Shown in pieces: positions 36,880-46,879 of a DNA stretch of 64,000 bases (position 1 is its first letter; every line of letters begins with the position of its first letter). Under the pieces are notes generated by a model. The model did no database searches and was not told the origin of the DNA. It saw nothing but the letters and a program-made list of their open reading frames with translations. The position numbers and the translations under genes are program-made. The stretch is taken from the NCBI RefSeq assembly GCF_002878395.1, contig NW_025842141.1:419171-483170 (forward strand), given 5' to 3'. The stretch is from Capsicum annuum. Taxonomy: Eukaryota > Streptophyta > Magnoliopsida > Solanales > Solanaceae.

Positions 36880-37290
36880 GGCATGCAATGGGAAGAAAAT
36901 CAATCGGGGCATGCCAGGAAGGTTGGGGATCATTCCATTGTGGTCCGTTTAATTTTTTGTAGCCATTTGGGTGGACAACCGGGTGAAACAACGCGAATGG
37001 GGCATTTTCGGGCCAAATCAGTGTGCTCTAGCCCACGGTTTTGGGGGTGGACTTGGGATTCGTGCGTGTTGTGGGTCAAAAATTGACCCAGCTATGCTAG
37101 GGAGGTTGGGGATCATCCCAATGTGGTTCGTTTAATTTTTTGTGGCCATTTGGGTAGACAAACGGGCGAACCGGCACGAATAGGGCCTTTTTGGGCCAAA
37201 TCGGTGTGTTATAGCCCACGATTTCAGCAGTATGCCTGGTGTCCGGGCATGTAATGGGATGAAAACCAATTGGGTCATGCCAAGGAGGTT
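36880..37290. repeat. Two-monomer block Q, copy 1
   Basis: Shares rare variants with 38810-39180: gtgttgtgggtcaaaa after ggtggacttgggatt, acccagct-tgctaggg (37086), gggcgaac-ggcac-aatag and gcatgtaatgggatgaaaac. The offset is 1894 bp. Confidence 0.75.
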
Positions 37291-38809
37291 GGGGAGTATC
37301 CCAGTGTGGTCCGTTTAATTTTTGTGGCCATTTGGGTGGACAAACGGGCAAAGCAGCGCAAACGAGCTATTTTTAGGCCAAATTGATGTGCTATAGCCCA
37401 TGGTTTTTAGGGTGGACCCTGGTTTAGGTGTGCTGTCAGCTGGAAATTAATCGAGGAATTCTAGAGAGGTTGGGGATCATCCCAGCGTGGTCCGTTTAAT
37501 TTTTCGTGCCTATTTGGGTGGACAAACGGGCGAAACGGCATGAACGAGGCATTGTCAGGCCTAATTGGTTTGCTATAGCCCATGATTTTGGGGTGGGTCC
37601 GAGGTCTGGGTGTGCTGTGGGCTGAAAATCGATCAGGGCATGCCATGAGGGTTGGGGATATCCCATTGTGGACATTTTAATTTTTTATGGCCAATTTTGG
37701 GACAAATCGATGTGCTATAGCCCACGATTTCGGGGGTGGGTCCTAGGTCTGGGCATGCTGTGGGCCAAAAATCGACTGAGGCATGTCAAGGAGGTTGGGG
37801 ATCATCTCAATGTGGTTCGTTTTATTTTTTGTGGCCATTGGGGTGGATAAATAGGCAAAACGATGTGAACAGAGCATTTTCAGGCCAAATCGGTGTGCTA
37901 TAGTCCACGGTTTTAGGGGTGGGCCTGATGTCCGAGCGTGCTGTAGGCTGAAAATTGATCGGGCTAAGCCAAAGAGTTCAAAAATCATTACAGTGTGGTC
38001 CATTTAATTTTTTGTGGCCATTTGGGCGGACAAACGGGTGAAACGGAAACAAACGGGGCATTTTCTGGCAAAATCGATGTGCTATAGGCCACAGTTTTAA
38101 GGGAGGGCCTGGGGTCCTGGCGTGCTGTGGGATGAAAATAGATTGGGGAGTATAGGATCGTCCCAGTGTGGTTCGTTTAATTTATTATGGACATTTTGGT
38201 GGACAATCAAGCTAAACGGTGCGAACGGAGCATTTTCAGGCTAAATCGGTGTGCTATATAGCCCACAATTTTTGGGATGGGCCCAGGGTTCGGGCGTGCT
38301 ATGGGCCGAAAATAGATTGGGGAGTGAGAAGGAGGTTGGAGATCGTCCCAGTAAGTTTTGTTGCCATTTGGGTGGACAGACTGGCGAAACGGTGTAAACG
38401 GGCCATTTTTGGGCTAAATTAGTGTGCTATAGCCCACGGTTTTAGGGGTGGGCCTGGGGTTCGAGCGTGCCGTGGGCCAAAAATTGACATGGGTATTCCA
38501 TAGAGGTTAGGATGACCATTGTAGTCCGTTTAATTTTTTGTGGCCATTTTAATTGACAAAAGGGTAAAACAGCACGAACGAGACATTTTCGGGCTAAATC
38601 GGTGTGCTATAGCTCACGATTTTATGGGTGGGCCGGGGTCCAAGCGCGTTGTGGGCCAAAAATTGATCGAGGCATGCTAGGTGGGTTGTGAAACATTCCA
38701 GTGCGGTCCGTTTAATTTTTTGTGGTCATTTGGGTAGACAATAGGAAAAACAGCGCGAATGGGGAATTTTTGGGCCAAATTGGTGTACTATGGCCCATGA
38801 TTTTGGGTG

Positions 38810-39180
38810 CTGTGCCAGGGAGGTTGGGGATCATCCCAGTGTCGTTCATTTAATTTTTTGTGGCCATTTGGGTGGACACGAAACAGCACGAATGGGGCAT
38901 TTTTGGGCCAAATCGGTATGCTATAGCCCACGGTTTGGGGGGTGAACTCGGGATTTATGTGTGTTGTGGGTCAAAATCAACCCAGCTGTGCTAGGGAGGT
39001 TGGAGATCATCCCAGTGTGGTCCGTTTAATTTTTTGTGGACATTTGGGTGGACAAACGGGCGAACTGGCACTAATAGTGTATTTTTGGGGCAAATCGATG
39101 TGCTATAGCCCACGATTTCGGAGGTAGGCCCGGTGTTCGAGCATGTAATGGGATGAAAACTGATCGGGGAATGTCAAGGA
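38810..39180. repeat. Two-monomer block Q, copy 2
   Basis: Partner of 36880-37290. The acccagct motif is at 38980 and gcatgtaatgggatgaaaac at about 39143. Its first monomer carries a small deletion (gggtggacacgaaacag). Confidence 0.75.
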
Positions 39181-40604
39181 GGTTGGGGATCATCCCAGCA
39201 TGGTTCGTTTAATTTTTCGTGGCTACTTGGGTGGACAAATGGGAGAAATGGCGCGAACGGTATATTTTTAGGCCAAATCGATGTGCTATAGCCCACGGTT
39301 TTAGGGGTAGGCCTGGGTCCGGGCATGCAGTGGGCTAAAAATCGACCGGGGCATGCCAAGAAGGTTGGGGATCATCTTATTGTGGTCCGTTAAATTTTTC
39401 GTGGCCATTTGGGTGGAGAACCGGGCGAAACGGCGTGAACAGGGCATTTTCGAGCCAAATTGGTATGCATAGTCCACAATTTTAGGGGTGGGCTCAGTGT
39501 CCAGGCGTGCTATTGGCCAAAAATCGATCAAGGCTTGCTAGAGAGGTTGGAGATTATCCCAGTATAGTCTGTTTAATTTTTTGTGCCCATTAAGTGGGAC
39601 AAACGGGTGAAACAGCGTGAACGAGGCTTACAAACGGCGAAACAACGTGAACGACGCTTTATCAGGCCAAATCGGTGTGCTACAGCCCACGGTTTTAGGG
39701 GTAGGCTCGAGGTTCGGGTGTACTGTGGGCGAAAAATCGAACGGGGCATGCCAAGGAGGTTTGGGATCATCCCAGTGTAGTCCATTTAATTTTTTGTGGA
39801 CAAACAGGAGAAACGACACGAATGAGAAATTTTTTTGCCAAATCGGTGTACTATAGCCCCTGATTTTGGGGGTGTGCTCGGCGTTCGGGCGTGCTGTGGG
39901 ATGAAAATCTATCGGGGCTTTCCAGGGAGGTTGGAATCGTCCCAGTGTGGTCCGTTAAATTTTTGGTGGCTATTTGGGTGGACAAACATGGGAAACAACG
40001 TGAATAAGGTAATTTAGAGCCAAATCAGTGAGCTATAGCCCTCGGTTTTGGGGGTGGGCCTGGGGTCCAGGCGTGCTGTAGGCCAAAAATCAATCGGGGG
40101 ATGCCAGGGAGGTTGGGGATCATCCCAGTATGGTTCGTTTAATTTTTCATGGCCATTAGGGTGAACAAACGGGCAAAACATGAACAGGGCATTTTTGGGC
40201 CAAATCGGTGTGCTATAGCCCATGGTTTTAGGGGTTGGCTCGGGATTTGGGCGTGTTGTGGGCCAAGAATTGACCGGGACATTCCAGGGAGATTGGGGAT
40301 CATCCCAGTATGGTCTGTTTAAACTTTTGTGACCATTTGGCTGGACAAACGGGCAAAACGGCGCGAATAGGACATTTTTGGGCCAAATCGATGTGCTATA
40401 GCCTACGATTTTAGGGGTTGGCCCGAGTTTCGAGTGTGCTGTGGGCTAAAAATCAACCGACGCATGCAAGGAAGTTTGGTATCATCCCAGTGTGGTTCAT
40501 TTAATTTTTTGTGGCCATTTGGGCAAACGGGAAAAACGACGTACACGGAGCATTTTCGAGCCAAATCGGTGTGCTATAGCACACGATTTTGGGGGTGGGC
40601 CCAA

Positions 40605-40770
40605 AGTACAGGGTTTATGTAGGATGAAAAAAGACCGAGGCATGCCAGGTAGGTTAGGGATCGCCCAATGTGGTTTTTTTATTTATTTGAGGTCATTTGG
40701 ATGGTCAAACAGGCGAAACAGGGCGTTTTTGGTCCAAATCATTATGCTATAACCCACGATTTCCGGGGTA
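40605..40770. repeat. Isolated type B-like monomer inside type A
   Basis: Carries the type B marks tttatttatttgaggtcatt and ggtcaaac instead of gtttaatttttt and ggacaaac. It also shares private variants with the first type B monomer right of E2 (46890-47060): gtac-ggg, ccaggtaggtt, a ~10 bp loss after the gaaa block, and att-tgctataaccc. It lies about 0.9 kb left of E2, with type A monomers in between. Confidence 0.8.
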
Positions 40771-41639
40771 GGCTTGGGCGTACTAGGGAGGATGGGGATC
40801 ATGACATTGTAGTCCATTTAATTTTTTGTGGCCATTTGGCTGGACAAACGGGCTAAATGGCACAAATGGGGAATTTTTGGGTCAAATCGGTGTGTTATAG
40901 GCCACGATTTTGGGGGTGGGCAAGACGTCCGGGCGTGTTGTGGGTCCAAAATCTACCGGGGTGTTCCAGGGAGGTTGGTATCATCCCAGTGTGGTCCATT
41001 TGAATCTTTGTGGCCATTTAGATGGACAAACGGGTGAAAGGACGCGAATGGGGCATTTTTAACCAAATCGGTGAGCTATAGCCCTCGATTTTGGGGGTGG
41101 GCCCAGGGCCCGACGTACTATGGGCTGAAAATTGATTGGGGCATGCTAGGGAGGTTGGGGATCATCCCAGTATGCTTGTTTAATTTTTCGTGGCCATTAG
41201 GGTGGACAAACGGGCAAAATGATGCGAACGGGGCATTTTTGGGAAAAATCGGTGTGCTATAGCCCACGATTTCAAAGGTGGGACCGGGGTCCGGGCGTGC
41301 TGTGGGTCGAGAATCGACTGGGGCATGCCAGGGAGGTTGGGGATCATCCTAGTGTTGTCTCTTCAATTTTTCGTGGCTATTTGGGTGGACAAACGAACAA
41401 AACGGTGCGAACGGGGCATTTTTGGGCCAAATTGGTGTACCATAGCCCACAATTTCAGGAGTGGGCCTGGGTTCCGGGCGTGCTGTGGGCCAAAAATCGA
41501 CCGAGGTGTGCCAAGGAAGTTGGGAATCATCCCAGTGTGGTCCGTTTAATTTTTTGTGTCCATTTGAGTGGGCAAACGGGCGAAGCAACGTGAACGGGGA
41601 TTTTTTGAGCCAAATTGCTGTGCTATAGCACACGATTTT

Positions 41640-42409
41640 TGATACAAATCAGTCCACCAAGATGCCAAAATAGTCCACAAAATGTGAGAAGAACAAGCAA
41701 CATAAAGGGATACAAGATGACAAATACAAAAACACACGGATTTGCAAAATAATAAAAGGATAGATAGTAAAACCAAGATTTTTACAAGATTAAGAACCAA
41801 GTATATTTCAACATTAACCCCTAATGAATGTAATAATCAAAACCACACTCTTACGGTGACCACCAAGGTAATTGACTCACCTCAAGATTCACCGTTTTCA
41901 AGCAAAGAACAATATTGGCTTTTCCAAGCCCTATACTAAGGATGACTTTTCCAAGTCCTAACTAAGACTATACTAAGGTGGTCTACTCTCAAAAGAGAGG
42001 ATTTCAAGTGTTTCAATTTTTCATCTTTCATAAACTCGAGAGAAAAGACCTAATAAGATACTATATATAGCCTAACTTATTACCTAGTATAATAGACCAA
42101 AATACCCTTAAGGAAATGGGAGGTCCTGGGTTGTTTCTTTAACATGTGCAAACCCCAAAATACCCTTAATGAAGGGTACTTCTTTAATGCTCCACAACCA
42201 TGGGGTCACACTTCAAAACTTGTGGTCTTGAATTGGCATCAAATGTAAGTCTCCGCCCAATCTTCCACACATGGGTTTGTTTAATGGCATACTCAAAACG
42301 AGTCCTCCATGCATCTTCTCATATTCTCGAGGTGACTAAGTCTTGAGCCTCTATGTGTTGGACTCTAAAGATGTCATCAAAAGATAAGATGGCCATTTGT
42401 CCTATATCA
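41640..42409 (-). repeat. E2 3' LTR
   Basis: 770 bp, + strand start tgatacaaatcag and end cctatatca. The U3-coded frame (minus strand) enters from the interior and ends with a TAA at 42184-42186, 226 nt inside, with a TGA after TSRI. By eye it differs from its partner at about 5% of sites over the first 380 bp. Confidence 0.93.
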
Positions 42410-43920
42410 TCCTTCCCTTCTTGAAAAAGATTCGACCTCGAATCCAAACCTTGCAAAATCGAAGAGAGGACAAACAAATACAAACTCCTCATGGCATGAG
42501 GGTTAGGGTTAGCACAACAAATCATCTCAACATGCCAAGTTTGGACATATTTGCAATATAACCAAGGATCTTTTGAATGAAATATTAAAAACTCAATGAA
42601 ATATGTAAGAAGGATTTGGTTATGGGATTCACCAAGAGTGACACTTTGCTTGTCATGTAGACCAAGCAACAAGTTGGGTGCACCAACATCACCATTTCCA
42701 TATTTGGCACCGGAGTCAAACGGGAAGAGTGGCCATAGACACGGGTCTAGACAACACTTCCCTTTCTCGTGGTCTCCACCCAAACTAAATGACATACTCT
42801 CTACAATAGCATACATATCATCGAAAAAAAATAGAGAGTAGAGAAAAGTATCACTCAAGTTGACTTCTACTAAGGTGCCCTCATTTGTGTATTCACTACT
42901 AGTTTCCCAATCATCACCATGAGTAGTCTTAACAATAAAGTCACACAAAGTAGAAGGAGTAACTTCCAAGACTACACATTCGTTACCCTTAAGAGTACTT
43001 TCATATTTTGAGAAGAGATTTCCATCTTTAGGAGGAATGTTGTCACACCATAGTGGGTCAACATATAGGCTATAGCCTCCAAGTTAAGCTATACCATTTT
43101 TTTCACCACAAGGCTCATTAGGAGTGTTTATATCATTTTCAAACAAGACATTATACCTAAAGAGCGCATGATCCAACCCACGGGCAGATTTGGAAGAAGC
43201 AAGTTTCTCACTCTCTAAGAGATCAATATCAAGTTTCAAAGCAGCTTCAAGCACAAAATTGTCCCAAGAATAGCTCTCGGGTTCACTCCCCTTTTGTTGA
43301 CAAACTTTTTCAAATACTTCACTCACTTGAGTTTGATTAATCACATCACACACATACTCAAGCGGTGGAAAATTTTCACAAATAGGTTGATCAACACCAA
43401 TTACACAAGACGATGTACTTCCATTCAACATATAGGCTTTAACACTAGGTGGACATAAATTCATCTCACAAAAAAAATCAATTTGGTCATCAATAGGATC
43501 AATTAGTGTATCCACACTCACAACATGTACATCATCAACAAAAGGCAAAGAATCATTAGACTTACAAATAAGTAAGCTACTACTCACACTCAATAGACTA
43601 CTAGCCACACAATTATCATTCACATGCACAAAAGTGTAAGAATTAGCTATTTTACCTTAAAGTTCTTGAGTCGAATCTCCTATGTTGTGTTGTGAAGGTC
43701 CTCCACAATCTTGGGCAAAAAATTCACTTTGGCATTGCTCTCCTTCACTTGCCATGTCGGTACCTATGCAAATGTCCTTAGAAATAGAAGGACAAACAAT
43801 GTTAGCTTGGTTTGGTGGCAATCCCCTCACTTCGCTCCACACAACCTCTCCTTTTTCCACTTTCGGATTATCACCTTGCACGTGCTTACTTATCTCAATC
43901 TTTTTGTCTTTTATAAGCAT
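42184..43920 (-). pseudogene. E2 long reading frame, 3' part (shared with E1/E3)
   Basis: One minus-strand frame, MLIKDKKIEISKHVQGDN onward, interrupted by TAA at 43657, TAA at 43084 and stops at 42319 and before, but keeping register to 42184. The first ~88 residues are E2-specific. From about 43650 it matches the E1/E3 protein: YTFVHVNDNCVASS, VDTLIDPIDDQID, a CVIGVDQPICENFPP stretch, SWDN, GYSLY, then CLDPCLWPLFPFDSGAKY (E2-specific), CCANPNPHAMRSLYLF, SRSNLFQEGKDD and the U3-coded tail ending VVEH. The Q-to-stop change at 43657 is a single substitution relative to E1. No catalytic motif is recognised. Confidence 0.65.
42410..42422 (-). other. Polypurine tract of E2
   Basis: Minus strand reads aagaagggaagga directly before the 3' LTR, matching the E1 and E3 tracts. 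It is also read as codons of the FQEGKDD segment. Confidence 0.8.
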
Positions 43921-43948
43921 TTGGATTGGAGTAAGTATTCACTTCTCT

Positions 43949-44611
43949 TTACGGCTCGGGTAGCATGTATGTCACGAGGGGATTTCCCCACCAGTCTCTT
44001 ACAACATTAGGCCAATTTTGAATATTTGGAACTCTATATTGTGAAAACCAATCGGCACCTAAGCATACATAACCGTATGTCAATTGAAGAATATCTCACC
44101 ACACCTTCTCATGGTATTCAAATTGGGAGAAGATAACTTTGACCCTCTTGGTAACCTTAAACCCATTCAAGAAGTATGGAACAAGTAAAGGCTCCCGAAA
44201 CAACCCCAAGTAGTCAACCATGGATGGAAGGATGTAGTTTCTATAGTACCTATCATTTAACACAACGAGGAAGCCCGGTATCCCACAAATGGTCACCTTT
44301 CCAGAGTGTACACTCCTTCTCGGATCAACATTGTAAGGAACACGAGTACCTCTCAATTTTGGAGATGCATACCCTTTTCTTCTCATTGGACAACCTCCAC
44401 TAGAGCTAGTATAACCATTCATAGTACATTGACCTTGATAAGAAGTACTACATGGTGGAGGATATGAATCTTCACACTCCTCATGTGTACTCTCATCATA
44501 TCTCTCATAAGCTTTGAGAATGAAACGGGTTATACCTAACACCAAATCTAGGTTCGGAGTGAGAAGTGTAATACTCCTCACATGCCTCAATGTCATCATA
44601 AGATCCATCAC
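43949..44611 (-). pseudogene. Retropepsin-like segment without catalytic motif (E2)
   Basis: Minus-strand frame containing ERYDESTHEECEDSYPPPC, GYTSSSGGCPMRRKGYASPK, then IPGFLVVLNDRYYRNYILPS, MVDYLGL, LNGFKVTKRVKVIFSQFEYH, EKVW, a TGA at 44096, and DILQLTYGYVCLGADWF. The order hydrophobic-D-x-x, then -VxxLGL-, -KVTKxVxVxF-, -V-C-D-, -LG-x-x-W- follows the retropepsin and downstream linker of Ty3/gypsy polyproteins. The active-site triplet D-[ST]-G is DRY here, and the usual Cys before D is the TGA. So this is a protease-like region that looks inactive. It ends at TAA 43949-43951; a frame change separates it from the next segment. E1 and E3 lack it. Similarity is judged by eye. Confidence 0.5.
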
Positions 44612-44819
44612 GAGGTCCTACATCATCTCCAAGTTCACCATAAACACTAGGCATTTCATTTTCTCCCTCAAAATCGTAACTCTGAAATCTTCCCAAGTTT
44701 TGGTCATGGCTATTTTCATAGCCTCCTCAATCTCCCTCAACTTTGTAGCCATAAAACCCCTCACTACAATCATAGTCTCCCATGTTGTAGTCACAATAAT
44801 CCCCGTCTATCGAAGACAT
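44505..44819 (-). pseudogene. E2 N-terminal acidic Tyr/Gly/Asp-rich frame
   Basis: Starts at the first ATG after the predicted intron (MSSIDGDYCDYNMGDYDCS). After a stop it continues in the same frame as MGRFQSYDFEGENEMPS and DDVGPRDGSYDDIEACEEYY, ending SQSL. It is strongly acidic with repeated Tyr, Gly and Asp. It does not resemble the MDAHNFK or MAAHNFK start of E1 and E3. A frame change near 44520-44600 leads into the retropepsin-like segment. Possibly a gag-like N-terminus; function unknown. Confidence 0.5.
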
Positions 44820-44843
44820 GTTCCCCTTATATCACCTTTGTAC

Positions 44844-44905
44844 CTACACAATGAACAAACAAGATTAGTAGTAAAAGCTCCTCACCAACACTCATATACA
44901 CCCAC
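44844..44905 (-). other. Predicted leader intron of E2
   Basis: On the minus strand: donor aagg/gtgggtg, tactaat branch-like motif (44864-44870), T-rich tract and acceptor tgtgtag/gta. At 62 bp it is shorter than in E1 and E3 and close to the lower limit for plant introns. Confidence 0.5.
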
Positions 44906-46095
44906 CCTTGTGATTCTCACAATTGGAGCGGAAAATATTGAAAGTTTCTTATACTCTAGTAGTCAATAGGATGTCAATTCTACTTGGCGGCCAGAATAGA
45001 TTCTTGTTTGATAAATTCTACTTACAAACTTGAAACAAAAAGTTACGATGAATGAAAAATGAGAAAAGCACACAAATAATGAAGACACGGCAAAAACGAA
45101 TTCAAAAACTAATTCACAATCTAGTAGGTGATTACGAGTTGCTAATTAGTACTAGAATCAAGAAATGAAACTAACAAAACAAAGAAAAGAAACTTTCAAA
45201 TCTGAAATTTGAGCTTCAAGGTTTTTTGAAACGTTGATGACATGGAACTTAGATGACGTGGCAGTTTGGTGACTTGGTAATTTGGTGACATGGTAGTTTG
45301 CAATTTGTATTGGTCAAATTTTTAATTTGGGAGAGTGAAAAATCAGCTAAAGGAGGGAAAGAACAAGACTTATAGCCATTTCAACACTCAAAAGACTTTG
45401 ACTTTCCTTGCACCTTTTTGGCAAGACACCTTTTTGAAAGTCTTTGTCTCCTTTCCTCTTTTGTTTGTCTTGGTATGTGCCCTTACTCTCTTTTGGTAAT
45501 GATTATTTTCGAAAGTCCTATTATCCCCTTTCTTTTTTTGTATGTTCTTTGGGATATGTTTCAAGACTAACAAAAGACTACACTCTTTTCTCCCCTCTTT
45601 AAGATCAAACCACACCTATTGAATGTTCTTGTTCAACAATAAATGATGAACATGAAGAACAACAAGAACACTCAAAAGATTGAAACTAAACCAAATGAAC
45701 TCTAAATTGAATGATTTTGGATTCCTTTTGCCCACGTTAAACACCATAACACAACCAGGCATTTTTCAAGGCCACAATATCACCAACAACCCTTCGAATT
45801 TCAATCTTCACCTTACTAGTTTCTTCAACCTTAAACTCAACAATGGTGAAAAACTCAAAACTACCCGGATTAAGCTCAAATCCAAGATCTAGACTCACTT
45901 AGTGTTAGGAAACAAGAACCTAACACTAGAAAAAAAAATAAAACACACTAAAATCTCCTAAATCTAAGTCTCAAATTTTAGCTCAAACACAAAAACGGGA
46001 CAGATTTCTTTTTTTTTTTAGATTTTTGGTTTTTCAACACTTTTTTTTCAACTAACAAGCCCAAGATTAATTTTGTTGGAACAAAATCAATCCTT

Positions 46096-46107
46096 GCTCT
46101 GATACCA
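46096..46107 (-). other. Primer binding site of E2 (tRNA-iMet)
   Basis: Minus strand reads tggtatcagagc, identical to the usual plant initiator tRNA-Met primer site, two bases after the 5' LTR end (46110). It is the best preserved primer site of the three elements. Confidence 0.88.
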
Positions 46108-46109
46108 AA

Positions 46110-46879
46110 TCATACAAATCAGTCCATCAAGATGCCAAAACAGTCCACAAAATGCGAGAAGAACAAGCAACACAAAGGGATACAAGATGACAAATACAAA
46201 AACACACAGATTTGCAAAATAATAAAAGGATAGATAGTAAAACCAAGAATTTTACAAGATTAAGAACCAAGTATATTTCAACATTAACCCCTGATGAATG
46301 TAATAATCAAAATCACACTCTTATGGTGACCGCCAAGGTAATCGACTCACCTCAAGATCCACCATTTCCAAGCAAAGAACAATATTGGCTTTTCCAAGCC
46401 CTATGCTAAGGATAACTTTTCCAAGTCCTAACTAAGACTATACTAAGGTAGTCTACTCTCAATAGAGAAGATTTCAAGTGTTTCAATTTTTCATCTTTCA
46501 TAAACGCAAGAGAAAAGACCTAACAAGAGACTATATATAGCCTAACTTATTACATAGTATAATAGACCAAAATACCCTTAAAGAAAGGGGAGGTCATGGG
46601 TTGTTTCTTTAACATGTGCAAACCCCAAAATACCCTTAATGAAGGGTGCTTCTTTAATGCTCCACAACCATGGGGTCACACTTCAAAACTTGTAGTCTTG
46701 AATTGGCATCAAATGTAAGCCCCCATGCAATCTTCCACACACAAGTTTGTTTAATGGCATGCTCAAAATGGGTCCTCTATGCATGTTCTCGTATCCTCGA
46801 GGTGACCAATTCTTGAGCCTCTATGTGTTGGCCTCTAAAGATGTCATCAAAAGACAAGATGTCCATTTATCCCGTATCA
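46110..46879 (-). repeat. E2 5' LTR
   Basis: 770 bp, partner of 41640-42409. Its inner edge reads tcatac on the + strand, so one base of the TG..CA terminus has changed. The U3-coded frame ends at TAA 46654-46656, 226 nt from the LTR start. A TATA-like box lies at 46533-46538. Confidence 0.93.

Larger units (their letters stand above)
28067..41639. repeat. Satellite array, type A (segment 4)
   Basis: About 75 type A monomers. Clearly shortened monomers occur near 33530-33545, 34225-34240, 34935-34950, 37660-37700, 38800-38815 and 40770-40785. One monomer of type B character lies at about 40605-40770. No gene is supported. Confidence 0.94.
41640..46879 (-). mobile_element. E2: non-autonomous LTR retrotransposon, long form
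   Basis: 5240 bp, with two 770 bp LTRs and a 3.7 kb interior read on the minus strand. The flanks atttt (41635-41639) and gtttt (46880-46884) fit a target duplication with one change. It has an intact tRNA-iMet primer site, a leader intron signal, a purine tract and several broken reading frames. Its 3' half matches E1 and E3, but its 5' coding half is different and longer and includes a retropepsin-like stretch. No reverse transcriptase or integrase is seen. The left flank is type A satellite and the right flank type B. Confidence 0.92.

Noticed and set aside
42596..42841. Plus-strand open frames inside E2 (42596-42841, 43682-44010, 44514-44969)
   Set aside because: They are antisense shadows of the minus-strand retroelement frames, without conserved counterparts in E1 or E3.
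46096..46107. tRNA gene suggested by the tRNA-Met-like string
   Set aside because: Only the 12 nt primer site complement is present; there is no cloverleaf, so it is a retroelement primer site.
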